From Siphonodentalium dalli (lineage: Eukaryota > Mollusca > Scaphopoda > Gadilida > Siphonodentaliidae), in contig CP136069.1 of the NCBI GenBank assembly GCA_032622095.1, positions 163,051,043 to 163,115,042 of the forward strand: a stretch of 64,000 nucleotides of DNA, in the 5' to 3' direction. The notes below the pieces were generated by a model. It ran no database searches, had not been told where the DNA came from, and saw only the letters and a program-made list of their open reading frames with translations. The translations under genes and the position numbers were made by a program. Within the stretch, counting starts at the first letter, position 1, and every line of letters starts with the position of its first letter. Of this stretch, positions 12,145 to 22,702 are shown in pieces.

Positions 12145-12392
12145 ATGGAAATGTCCCAGTGAATTGTCGATTTTACTGTACTTCTTTCTTCGCGCCATAA
12201 GTTACTTCCAGCATGTGATCATCTATAGTCAGTAAACGTTTATATATTGTCACTAACTCGGGCATCGTCTAGAGTGATGAGCATCTTGTCTTCGACGAAA
12301 GCATGTATGGTATATGTATGTATGTATGTATGTATGTGTGTATGTATGTATGCATGCATGGATGTATGTAATATGGAAGTAAATGCGCATTA
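12145..12392. repeat. (ATGT)n microsatellite
   Basis: An imperfect tetranucleotide array, mainly TATG/TGTA, occupies about 12303-12371. The remainder shows nothing. Confidence 0.8.
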
Positions 12393-13505
12393 GCCATGAT
12401 GAAATAGTAGAGTGAGTGGTTTGGGTGGCTAGCCCGGGATTCTCGAAAGGGCCGAGAGGCACCTCTCCTTAATCCCTCATGTTTTTGCCTTTATTAGAGA
12501 ACCAAAAAAAAAACCCAAAAAAAAACATTTTTAGAAGTTTTTTGTCTAACATTTCTTTTTGCTACGTTTTGCTGGATTTTTCTTTCCTGATGACGGAGGT
12601 GGAGACGGCGGTGGTGTCGTGCAGAGTGCCGATGATGATTCCATCCGTGTCTATTTGTTCGAGCTGTGCTTCCATGGCGTCTATTTTTGCTGCTGCTGCT
12701 GTTAGCATACTCTGGCTGGAGGCGGAGTTGTTGGCGCTGTTACTGCACGTGGAGCTGGGGGACTCCGGGATGAGATGGAATTCCGGTGTCCGAGGTGGTA
12801 GGCTGTCCAACTCCACGTCGAAGCTGGCGGCAGGAACAACAGGGCTGGAATCCTGTTGTTCCCTTACTCCGATCGCCTCGATCACGACAACAGGGACCTC
12901 CGGCAGCTCAACGGAGTCCCTGTTAGCTGTAGTGATGTCGTCTGACTCCAAGCGGGTCGGGTTGTCTGGGCGTCTCTCAGACAACTCCGACCTACTGGCT
13001 GCGACACTTAACGGCTGGACCACACGGGGTGGGGTGACCGGCAGATCAACGGTCACTCCCTTCTTCTTTTTCCATTTCGCTCGTCGATCAGCGTCCCTTT
13101 TCCTTCTTGAATGCGTCTTCTTCTTTGTGGGTCCCTTCTTCCCACTCTTCATTGGACAGTGGGTGGTCTTGGAGTTGGTGTCCCGGGTCTGCGATCTCTG
13201 GATGCCAGCATCTTCAGTCCGGAACTCCAGGCAAAGGGTCAGGTAGCCCCTGCTAGACTGGAGACTCCATTTAGCAATGTCCACTACCGAACTCCTTTGC
13301 ACCGCGGCCAACACGGCTTCTGGGATTAAATCCATAAGCCTAATCCAAAACCGTCTCACTGGCGTTAAGCATGTGGGCAGCTGCACCCGGAGGCGCGGCC
13401 ACACAACTCACCCGTGCTCAACGCTATGACGAAGAGGAACTAATAAGGTCGAAGCAATCACGACCTGTTCGCTCCACTCTCGGCCAGAGTTGCCATGATG
13501 AAATA
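12393..13505 (-). mobile_element. ORF-bearing retroposon, copy 1, with 14-bp TSD
   Basis: A 14-bp direct repeat GCCATGATGAAATA flanks the unit at 12393-12406 and 13492-13505, so the inserted DNA is 12407-13491 (1085 bp, minus strand). It is G+C-richer than its surroundings. Its 5' end, with GAGAGTGGAGCGAA, matches that of the copy at 37669-38809, so both look full length. The 3' part carries AATAAA, then about 95 bp with GAGGGATTAAGG and AATCCCGGGCTAG, and no poly(A) tail. The long TSD indicates target-primed reverse transcription. It encodes only the ORF described separately and no reverse transcriptase, so it must borrow a partner LINE, as mammalian HAL1 elements do. Confidence 0.85.
12562..13335 (-). 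CDS. Retroposon ORF1-like basic protein (copy 1)
   Basis: This is a 257-codon ORF beginning at the first in-frame ATG, MDLIPEAVLAAVQR. The frame is open 23 codons further upstream to a TGA that both copies share. Residues 1-57 form a compact, well conserved region with WSLQSSRGYLTLCLEFRTED. Residues about 66-95 are strongly basic (KSGKKGPTKKK, RRAKWKKKKG) and could bind nucleic acid. The rest is acidic, rich in Ser and Pro, with the conserved DSLPPRTPE. The C-terminal 50 residues differ from copy 2 and include a likely helical AAAAKIDAMEAQLEQ. I see no CCHC finger, RRM or endonuclease motifs. The likely role is a LINE ORF1-type RNA chaperone; this is inference from context. I do not recognise the family by sequence. 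Confidence 0.7.
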   Translation of the reverse strand: MDLIPEAVLAAVQRSSVVDIAKWSLQSSRGYLTLCLEFRTEDAGIQRSQTRDTNSKTTHCPMKSGKKGPTKKKTHSRRKRDADRRAKWKKKKGVTVDLPVTPPRVVQPLSVAASRSELSERRPDNPTRLESDDITTANRDSVELPEVPVVVIEAIGVREQQDSSPVVPAASFDVELDSLPPRTPEFHLIPESPSSTCSNSANNSASSQSMLTAAAAKIDAMEAQLEQIDTDGIIIGTLHDTTAVSTSVIRKEKSSKT

Positions 13506-14040
13506 AAGAATATTTCGTCTTATATATCAATGGTAAGTGACCACAGTTCATAGTGAACAAACTGAGTGATAACATATCAATGTTGAGTCATGAGTTTGTA
13601 TATATAACCGCGATAGGGGAGAGGTTGCGATTGAAACAACAACAACCTCGCGACGGTACTCAACACTGCCGGGCAAGTGGGAACGAAACATACTCTTTAA
13701 GTTGATATGGACTATAACTGAGGCTCCTTAATTGTGTAACTGCTCGCTGCCGGATGAACGGGAATAACCCACAAATATAACCTACCAGGCTCCCTGATTA
13801 ATACACATTAAAAGTAAACAGCGGAGTATTTGAATTCACGGAACAAATCAAAAATCATAATTATGGCACAAACAAAATATACTCATAGTAACAGAGAGTG
13901 CCACATTTTCACCACTCGTATTCTGGTTTTGACCACTCACAAAAAGGCTCGTGGTTAAAACTACAATTCCACTCGTGGTGAAAATTTTATACTCGCGGCT
14001 AATATGGGTGTATTCTATATGTTATCGATACAAGGCTGAC
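13506..14040. other. Unassigned DNA
   Basis: No coding signal was recognised. Around 13905-14010 CACTCGT/CACTCGTGG phrases recur in both orientations near TTTTCACCAC, forming a weak inverted repeat. Confidence 0.4.
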
Positions 14041-14041
14041 T

Positions 14042-14490
14042 ATTAGCCTAACATATTTATGCTTGAAACATATACTATGTCGATGGATCTGGTGGGGCGG
14101 CATATATTCATGACGGTCTAATGTGCTATACGTATACGTTCGTTTACTTAAAGAACCACCATGTTTCTCCGTGATTGTATATTATATATGTGACATTCTT
14201 TTAGCGGTATTTCGTGTCGAGAGTACGAACTGTCCGCGATAAAAATCAACAAACCTGACAAGGAATATTAGCCTAACAGATTTACGTTTGAAACATATAC
14301 TATGTGGATGGATCTGGTGGGGCGGCATATATATGCAAGGCGGTCTGATGTGCTACATGTACGTGCCTTTTCTAAATGAACCACCAGGTTTCGCCATGCG
14401 TGTGTGTATATATATGATGTGACATTCTCTTATCGGTGTTTCGTGTCGAGAGTATGAACTGTCCTTGATAAAAAGCGGTCAAACTCTGAT
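14042..14490. repeat. Tandem duplication, period about 228 bp
   Basis: Two adjacent copies start with ATTAGCCTAACA at 14042 and 14269. They share GAAACATATACTATGT, GATGGATCTGGTGGGGCGGC, GTGACATTCT and GTTTCGTGTCGAGAGTA. Divergence of several percent plus small indels indicates it is not recent. Confidence 0.8.
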
Positions 14491-17400
14491 CATCATGTAA
14501 ACCAATGGTCACAAGCCTTTGGCAAACACGGATAACTCCTTTGTGTAATTTGCTTCCAAATTTGGTTATCATAAAATCCCGCTGAGACTCTCAATAATGC
14601 TCGCGTATATTTGACAACTATGCGGCGACTAGCGCGCGATCTGATGGGAATTAAAGAGGCATTAAATCGCCATCATAATTCATCGATAACTGGTTAGGCG
14701 TCGGCCTGTTGCACTGTGGGATAGCTACGGTTTCCGGTCTTGACAATTAATACGTCTGGTGTAAGCTTTGTCCAAACAGATTCCATAGTTGTGGGTTATT
14801 GTGTGTGACCTGTGTAAATTCGAAGAGTGGGCAGCATTACGAAGGTTCGCATAAGTCACATTCGCGCGGCAATTTGATGTTGTTGAACACTGATTGAATT
14901 CTGACAGTCTTTGATACAAATGCCTGTATTTGCTTTGTCTTTGCTACAAAAGCATGTATGTGCTTGACACATAATTACACAACCAAAAAAAGAACGTTTG
15001 ATTGGCTGGTTAGTTGGATCGTTTTGGTCTTTCGTGTCGTATGCCGCCAGGCTATATATATGCATGACATAGCCAAGCCTATTGGTGGCGAAAATACCGA
15101 GGATATATACACTCTTAACATTATTGATTCCTGACTGAATTTGATCAAAACCCAATGAATCTGATCAAAACCCATTGATTTTGGCTAATTGTTCTGGTTT
15201 TGATCAATACCAATTGGTTTTGAGCCAATCGTTCTGGTTTTGATCAAGTTCATCTTGGTTTTGAATCGGCGTTATTTGCGTTTGAATGTACCCTTCTCGG
15301 TTTGAAGAAATCATTTGGGATTTCTACACGAAGAGCTTGAACATTCATATCCCGATTAGTTTACATATGCAAAGACCTATACAGAAAAGCTTTTATTGAA
15401 AAGAAGCCGAAACAACCAGGCAAGTTAAAACAATTACTTCTAAAATGAACGATATATACAGGCATTACGAACCTGATGTATTATATTCATTTTATGTATA
15501 TTGAATTAATTCTATTGTATCAGAACTTATATTATCATCCTTTTCAGATGCGTGCATGGTTCAGAGATGCCATCAGCTACATCTACGTATTTGACAACCT
15601 GACTGATGCGCGGATATTTCATTCGTGCAAGTGTATAATATAATCCGTCAGATACACGGAGCTGGAAATGGGACAGTTTAACCAAAGAAACAAAGCTACG
15701 CATATTTCATGTTGTCCGTACGGGTGGATACACACATACATGTAATTTTTGTATGTAAAATCCATGTATTTTACATGGTCACACCAATCATTGATAGCAT
15801 TAGTCGCCTGCGCGCGATCGGACAATTTTAACAGGCGAGACAAGTGAGCAGTTATAAGCCAGTATCAAACTAACTGCTATCAAGAAGTTTCAGGCCGGTC
15901 ATAAATTATATCATAGATGCCGAAATGAATAAATCCTGTCTGATATCTGTTGCTGTTTTTCTCGAGTTTTAATTCATTTCGAAAAGTGGATTTGAGTCCG
16001 TCGATTTTATACTTGATTTGTTTCTCGTCATTTCATGCTCATCCAAAATAACAATAAAATGTGCAGAATTTTAAGCTCTTTTGGGGCGATTGTGATACAC
16101 GAGTGTTTAATGTCCCATTAACAATCCGATATGGTGCACTCGTGCCTTGAATAACAAGCATTGGAAAATTAAGACAGACAATACCGGTTCGTTGAGATTT
16201 CTCGGATAGTTTCAGAGCGAGCTCGTGTGATAATTGGGATTACCATGCAAATATCCATTACAGCGCCAAAAATTAATGCAGGTACAGCGTTGAAAGTAAA
16301 AAGAGTGACCCCCCCCCCCCCCCATTTTCACCCAGAATTTACATAAATGTATATGTTTCTCAAAAGGTTGAACAATTTCCTAACTGTCACAATTTTAGCT
16401 TGTACACGTTTGAATTATAACATTTTGGACCATAATCCATGATTGGGGGAGGGGTTTGGTTCTCGAAAGCTTCGAATAACTAAGGGATTTAGTTGAATGT
16501 ATCAGCCTGGATTATCTGGGCATGAATGTACAATATGTTTAACTTAAATATTCCATAGTTGTGAATTTTGCGTATACATATATAACACAAGAGAGGAAAT
16601 GTGATGTAGTTGGGAACACGTAGGGCTGGACAACCCTTTTCTCCGAATGAAGACACACAGCAACATCACCTTCTGTACTCTCAAATTTAAAACTGTAACA
16701 CTATGTTCATAATTATATGAATAGCATAAATTGCTGAATATTATATCAATCACTCGTAGCAAACAGACACGACATAAATGACTGTCAACTAGAATATGTG
16801 TAAGTCAGGAGTGGCTTCGTGGCTTCATGGGTGGGGCGGGTGAGGACTCAGGGTGCTGCACGCCCCCACCCCACCCGTCGAGGAAATATGCAATGGTCAG
16901 TCCGGTAGCTTCCTGGATAATATACCCCCATGGTGGGGATCATAGCACCTGCGTTGGGGAAATCCTGCATGGGGCCATCACCTGTATAAAAATCAAGAGA
17001 AGACTCACAGTGATTTAAACAGAAAGTCCAACATTTGGGTTATCGCGCGAATAATTATTTTAAGCGGCCTGACGACTTCGTTCAGTCAACGGCTCTCTGC
17101 ACGTTCAGAGCTTGGCTCACTGTGGTCAAACATAGCCGCAATTATTGGGTTGTCAGCGGACACATATTACATGGTCTGTACGATCCATGTAAAACGCCAA
17201 ATACACGATAATTACAGAGATTACATGCATGCGTGTATCCACCCTTACTGTATGTAAGCAAGCATATTCTTCGAATTACATGGGTGTTAAAAGCTACAGA
17301 GAAAGAACGAGCGTGCCAAAATGCAAGGATGACGCTGAGATCACACCGGAGATGTTATAAGAAACAAACAGATCACGCTACACTGTTAGAAATTACTGTC

Positions 17401-17967
17401 GGTTCGACGGTTTCGGGCCGTCATAATCGACGGTCCCATACCGTTTCATCAGTTTGACAGTGTTTTACCGTTATTTTATGTGCCCATGAAAATTGTCTAA
17501 ATAAAATATGTTCGTGTACTGTATGCACCAGTGTAATTCACAAGAGCTACAGAGTCAACAACAACACCGTAAACAATGAACTGACGCCACGCAGTGACGG
17601 ATGATCATATATCCACAATTCCAACTTTACAATTACACTGACCAATTCATCCTGTGTTCATCAATTTCCATTGAAACGTGTGGATATGAGACATTGTCAT
17701 CATTCGCCATGTTATCGTCAAGTTATTACGACAATTTACCTGGATTACACTATTCGTTGGATATTCTTATCAAACTATCTTTGGCTGACTCACTGATATT
17801 GATACCAAATGGTTGTGATACCAGTATACAGTTTGATGCATCATGCTTTCAAATTTCATGGAAAATGTGCGATTACAGGAGAACATTGTCGCCAAGTCAT
17901 TGCGCACAGTTATTATGGGATCTGCTGTTGTCTTGAACGTTCCATTTCCAACTGGCTGTTATTGATA
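14491..17967. other. Long stretch without a recognised gene
   Basis: Features seen are a run of TTTTGATCAA / GATCAAAAC repeats at about 15125-15255, in both orientations around CCAATTGG, and a poly(C) run at 16309-16323. Small ORFs, the longest 111 codons at 17601-17936, have no recognisable similarity and are probably chance. Confidence 0.45.
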
Positions 17968-18465
17968 TACAGTACCAGTCAAAAGAAGTGGTATATTAAG
18001 CGCGCTATTTTCGCGCCCAATATCGCAATAATATTGCAAGTGGAAACTCTTATAAGCATGTCGCTTGTGATATTATTGCAATATTTTGCGCTTAATATCT
18101 CAATATTTTTCGCTTAATATTGCGCTAAAAATTGTGACATTTAAATCAAATTATTGCTTCTTCTCTATTGTTTATTGTATAAATAGAGACAATGTTTTAG
18201 ATATGTATATAATTATAGTTGTAAATGCTATATGTACACTATATGTACACTATATGCACAGTATTTATCTAATATAAATATAACACCATCGGGTCTGTAT
18301 GAAATTTAGCGCGCTTAGTATCGCAATATTTTGCGTTCATAGTGCAATAATAAGCGCGACAGATTTTTGGAAGTGTGCTATAATCACGCCTTTTCTAAAT
18401 TAAGCTCGCTCGATATCGCAATAAAGGTGCGCCTAAAAATACCACTTCTTCTGACTGGTACTGTA
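17968..18465. mobile_element. Tc1/mariner-type MITE
   Basis: TA dinucleotides flank the element at 17968-17969 and 18464-18465. The terminal inverted repeat is CAGTACCAGTCAAAAGAAGT on the left and CAGTACCAGTCAGAAGAAGT on the right, continuing GGTAT. TA targets and a CAGTACCAGTC start are typical of Tc1-like elements. The roughly 490-bp interior has no ORF. It is AT-rich with many TCGCAATA / TATTGCGA words forming smaller inverted repeats. Confidence 0.85.
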
Positions 18466-20003
18466 TTGTCATGATGTACGGATTCACCTGTTAAAACAAG
18501 AACTGTGTTTACAAGTGACTGGACAATTTCACGCCTTACATGTTACCAAAAAGTATGCCATTAAGATATTTTACTTTTACATGTACATAAATTTGAGTTT
18601 TAACTGTGAAACATGTAGCTTTGTTCTTTTTATGGCTTAAAAGGGCATGCCGATTCATGTTTTAGAATGGTCGAAATTAGTATTACTCATAACTGAACAG
18701 TGATGGGTTGGCTTATCAGCTATTACTAGTATCGTTTTTTTATTTACACCCATATTTATACAGTAGTTACTAGTTAGTGAAAGGCGAACACATTACGCGT
18801 GCGCAGCAGAAGAATAGGGGCCTCGTTGGATCCACTTCTAAAAATAGAATCTTTGGGGTCTAAAATTGGTTGTACTAAAATATTCCCAAAATATCAAAAC
18901 CCAAAAAAAAATTCAAAACTTCAAAAATTTATTTTTTCCAAAAAATTTCAAAATCCCAAAACTTCCAAAAAATTTTAAAACCCCAAAATTTCAAAAGAAA
19001 AATATTTCAAAACCCTCAAAATTATTTCTCTAAAAAAAAAAGTGTAAATAAAAAATTTATAACGAGTTTTCGGTTTCTGATAATCTCGATATTAAAAAAT
19101 GTCGAATGTTAAATTATTTGCGCGTAATATCTTTCGTTATTTTTTTTGGTCAAATATTTTTCATGAAATTATTAATCGATGTTTAGAAATAGCTTTATTG
19201 GACATTGTGACCATCGATATGAATGCATACATTCCAGTGTTTATCGGACGCAGTTCATACATATATAATTGTCATACCTGAAAATAGACACCATTACTCT
19301 TACATAAATAATAAAGAGCGTTTATTCTTTACACTCTCTCTATCCCAGATGAAGTTATTGAGTATATGACAGGTGTGTATTATCGTGAATTATTGGAAGT
19401 ATTGAGATGTACTATGTTGAATCACGAGTGGACGAAAAGGGTAATGTGAAATTACAACCCCCAGAATGAATTGTCATATTCGATGGAACATATTATGTAC
19501 ACGTAATCACACACGACATTGTGGGTAACAATGTGTCTTTCACACCTTGCTTTACCAAATGAATTCTATTATATTCCCGTTCACAGTTATATGCTGTTCA
19601 GAAAACATATCGATTTAATGTCTGAGCAGAATTAGTTGTTTAACGGGTTAGTATCAATTAAGGTTGATAAACTGTGTCATTGTTAGCATTAACACGATAA
19701 TTAGTTATCCAAAACATGCATACATAATACGTCCAGGTCACTCAATTATAGAAATTGCTTCGGTGTCATTGTTATAACAACATTACATAATAACCACTTA
19801 TCACTCCATTCACACTTACGATCATTTTGTATACCGAAAACTCCAGTTAGCACCGATGATGTAACATTATATCACTGCTCATTGATCTCACGTAAATAAT
19901 ACTCTTAGTTGTTCCAATAAAATAGTTATCAAATTCGATCACCAATAGATTTTACTTTCAAAAATTTCCAAAACTTCAAAAATTTCAATACAATGAAGAT
20001 GAC
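18466..20003. other. AT-rich DNA with low-complexity tract
   Basis: Positions 18880-19060 are a degenerate A-rich run of CAAAA(T/C)TTC words, with a similar shorter piece at 19956-19992. Nothing else was recognised. Confidence 0.5.
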
Positions 20004-20039
20004 GAAAAGTTACCTATAATTCTGCTGTGGTTAAGCCAT

Positions 20040-20079
<40 letters not shown>

Positions 20080-20232
20080 GTCACCAAGCGAAATAACATC
20101 CTGCTTTGATGATCCAATGGCCAATGTCCATGAAGATTTTATTTCCGATGCAAGTCATATTTCCGACTAACTCCTGAAAAGTTACCTATAATTCAGCTGT
20201 GGTTAAGCAGTCCATTATTTAGGGCATACCTG
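20004..20232. repeat. Scrambled block: MITE pieces, (CAA)n, ATPase-start fragment
   Basis: Two direct copies of a MITE end (GAAAAGTTACCTATAATTC, then GCTGTGGTTAAG) lie at about 20005-20036 and 20173-20207. The second runs on to ATTATTTAGGGCATACCTG, matching the terminus of the MITE at 31104-31403. Between them are (CAA)n at about 20041-20080 and, at 20103-20144, 42 bp that are the exact reverse complement of 22631-22672, the start of the ATPase gene. The order suggests repair with filler DNA or nested insertions. Confidence 0.75.
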
Positions 20233-20389
20233 TATGTAGGCCTACCAGTGGATGAATAGTCTGCCGGAGAAGTACTGTGTAGACAGGTCTTGTCGGTAAG
20301 AGAGTCAGACGAGAAGTGAAGGCTCGGCTATTAAAACATAGTAATGCGATAGCGAACATCAAACGAGTCTGCGCACGCATATCTGTCAA

Positions 20390-20530
20390 AGGATACAATG
20401 GCAGTCATTGGTCAATTTATCCCCGGTGTCAGCTCAGTACAATGGCAGTCATTGGTCAATTTATCCCCGGTGTCAGCTCAGTACAATAGCAGTCATTGGT
20501 CAATTTATCCCCGGTGTCAGCTCAGTACAC
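20390..20530. repeat. Three-copy tandem repeat
   Basis: Three near-identical units of about 46 bp, each with TACAATGGCAGTCATTGGTC and AATTTATCCCCGGTGTCAGC, lie head to tail. Their close identity indicates a recent expansion. Confidence 0.85.
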
Positions 20531-20559
20531 AATCGGCACGAAGCCGGAGGTCATAATTA

Positions 20560-21080
20560 CTCTTACGAATGAAGAGCGTTGAACATATACGAAATTATTA
20601 CACGAATGAACTGAAATTTATATTTCACATCTTACCAACAACAGATACAGACATAGTCATAGTGTTATACTATCTTACATGTACCCATGCTATGACATCA
20701 TTCGAAGGGGCAATACACTCAAGGAGTTAAAGTGACACGAAACAAGGGACGTGATGTAATATTGGTGTATGAATCTTAAAGGAACACAAGACACTCTAAA
20801 GGGACACTCATTATGAAGGAATGTTAACAATACAAGCGCACGAATGAAGAGTGTTGAACATATACGAAATTACTACACGAATGAACTGAAATTTATATTT
20901 CACATCTTACCAACAACAGATACAGACATAGTCATAGTGTTATATTATCTTACATGTACCCATGCTATGACATACTTAAAGGGGGATAATGCACACACGG
21001 TGTGTGGAATGTTAAAGTGACACGAGGTAAGGGACGTTATGTAATATTGGTGTGTGAATATTAAAGGAGCATTCTCGCTA
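20560..21080. repeat. Tandem duplication, period about 270 bp
   Basis: Two copies begin at CGAATGAAGAG(C/T)GTTGAACA (about 20565 and 20838). They share TATATTTCACATCTTACCAA, CAACAGATACAGACATAGTC, TTACATGTACCCATGCTATG and GTGATGTAATATTGGTGT-like phrases. The duplication lies just downstream of the ATPase ORF's stop. Confidence 0.8.
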
Positions 21081-21152
21081 TACAAACCCCCCTCCCCACT
21101 TATAGATATATAACGAAGACGAGAATAACATGTTGATGAAGTTTATTGAAAT

Positions 21153-22658
21153 TTAATCATTGTCTGAATCTTCGACCGTTAGATTTACTTCTAAGAGTTT
21201 CTTGAATTTTCTCATCGCTTCATCTGCAGCCCATTCATTATTATATCCGCGTTTGGTCAGTTTGACCATTTTCTTCATGATCGTGTTATGTATGGGTGAT
21301 GTTTTCAATCGATACTGGTATTCTATTAATCGTCTATAACTTTTGAGAAACAGAACAAACTCTGTGTCGATGGTATCCTCTTTTCCCGACATGCTCTCAT
21401 CTCCCGAAATGCTCTCTTCTTCTTTCACATCATTGGTGACGCGTTTCATCATACTTTTGAATGTGTCCATCTCGTTGACACATCGCGCAGCTTTCTTAAG
21501 ACCGAATACCGTTCTACTACCGACGACATTACCATCTTTTGAATCTGATAGCGTTCCCCGTTCATCTTCATCTGTATCTTCTCCGAAGAGAGTTGTTTTT
21601 GTCTCGGACATAGCTCCGTGTTCATCCGGGTCCTCAGTTAATTTTCGTTTTAACTTATTTTCTTGACACCAGTTTTTTACGTGTCTCTGAACATCATAAT
21701 GATCTGCGAAAAAAAGCCCGCATTCATTACAAGGGTATAACGACATGTCTTCTCGAATGTTTTGACGGTTCTTCTTATTAATTTCATCGAGCTCACCAGG
21801 TGGCCGTATGTCGTTAGTATAGTCATTATGTTGACCCTGGGGCACAATATAATTATATGTTATGCCCTTCTGTTGACCAGGGAGTTCTCTGTCATCGTAT
21901 TTCATCGCATTCTGTTGACCCTGGGTCTCAGTGTCTTTTGTATGTTTTTTCATCCCATTCTGTTCATCTGGGTGTTCTCTGTCTTTTTGGAGATTATATT
22001 TCATGCCATTCCATTCACCCCTATGTTGGTTCGTGTCCTCTTTTAGTACATTCTGTCGCAGACGTAATGTGTCCGGTGTTGCGGCTTTTAAATCCACCAG
22101 TAGGTAACCGTACGGTTCACTCGTCGCTTCCGAAAACTCTCGAACCATACGCTGAGGACATTCAGGATACATCTGTCTTGATAATGTTGAAATTAATCCC
22201 TTGTCGATTGGGTTATTGAACAATACCAAATATTGACAATTTCGTCGTTGCGTTGGATCTTTGTTGTAGTAGAAATTCTGGTTCAAACTTATCAAAGATA
22301 AGTTCAAATGGTGACTTCCTTCGGAATGCAAATCATTAACTCTCTGGTCTTTTGATGAAGTTTGCATCAAGTCATCGAGTATAACTAGATTTTTATACCG
22401 GGGGTTGATAAGCGAATCCAAGTTTGCTGGTATTCCTCGTATAAAGTTGACCTGAGGGGTGACGGTATACTTTAATTCGTCATATAGGGGCTGCCAATAT
22501 TTATAAAACCATATTATTCTGTCAGGTGCGGGTGATATTTTTGAGGCAGACTTTTGTAGTAAGGTTTTCACGAAGTATGTCTTACCACAAGATGTCGGTC
22601 CACTTACACATGCCGTGAATGGATGCTTGAAAATAAAATCTTCATGGACATTGGCCAT
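21153..22658 (-). CDS. Polinton/virus-type packaging ATPase-like protein with zinc finger
   Basis: This intact 501-codon ORF has an N-terminal A32/FtsK-HerA-like ATPase domain. Walker A is GPTSCGKT (residues 20-27) and Walker B is LVILDDL (91-97), with a conserved GSHHLNLSLISLNQN (114-128) and EPYGYLLVDL (181-190). Such ATPases pump DNA into capsids in Polinton/Maverick and related viruses. Residues 212-285 are a degenerate repeat (QNGMK, QNAMK, QKGIT). Then comes a C-x2-C-x12-H-x4-C finger (C310, C313, H326, C331), an acidic linker, and a charged helical tail (about 430-495). No capsid, polymerase B, integrase or protease gene was seen nearby, so it is a solitary or domesticated remnant or a piece of a broken element. 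A splice-acceptor-like CTCCTTTCAG just upstream (AG at 22701-22702) leaves the frame open to 22700, so the true protein may begin in an upstream exon. Confidence 0.82.
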   Translation of the reverse strand: MANVHEDFIFKHPFTACVSGPTSCGKTYFVKTLLQKSASKISPAPDRIIWFYKYWQPLYDELKYTVTPQVNFIRGIPANLDSLINPRYKNLVILDDLMQTSSKDQRVNDLHSEGSHHLNLSLISLNQNFYYNKDPTQRRNCQYLVLFNNPIDKGLISTLSRQMYPECPQRMVREFSEATSEPYGYLLVDLKAATPDTLRLRQNVLKEDTNQHRGEWNGMKYNLQKDREHPDEQNGMKKHTKDTETQGQQNAMKYDDRELPGQQKGITYNYIVPQGQHNDYTNDIRPPGELDEINKKNRQNIREDMSLYPCNECGLFFADHYDVQRHVKNWCQENKLKRKLTEDPDEHGAMSETKTTLFGEDTDEDERGTLSDSKDGNVVGSRTVFGLKKAARCVNEMDTFKSMMKRVTNDVKEEESISGDESMSGKEDTIDTEFVLFLKSYRRLIEYQYRLKTSPIHNTIMKKMVKLTKRGYNNEWAADEAMRKFKKLLEVNLTVEDSDND

Positions 22659-22702
22659 TGGATCATCAAAGCCATATCTATTGCAAAAATAATGTGGATG
22701 CT
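22659..22702 (-). other. Possible upstream coding extension and splice acceptor
   Basis: Reading into the ATPase ORF on the minus strand, a pyrimidine tract TTGTCTCCTTTCAG ends at 22701 and is followed by an open in-frame HPHYFCNRYGFDDP before the ATG. This looks like a 3' splice site, which would make the ATPase ORF a terminal exon. A GTAAGT donor-like site lies on the same strand at 23078-23073, but no convincing exon precedes it. Confidence 0.35.

Noticed and set aside
12479-13246. 255-codon plus-strand ORF
   Set aside because: It is the antisense shadow of the G+C-rich minus-strand retroposon ORF, and copy 2 of the element supports the other strand.
17601-17936. 111-codon plus-strand ORF
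   Set aside because: No similarity or domain signature, and no splice or start context to support it.
21343-22219. Plus-strand ORFs of 94-120 codons
   Set aside because: All are antisense to the packaging-ATPase ORF, which has recognisable motifs.
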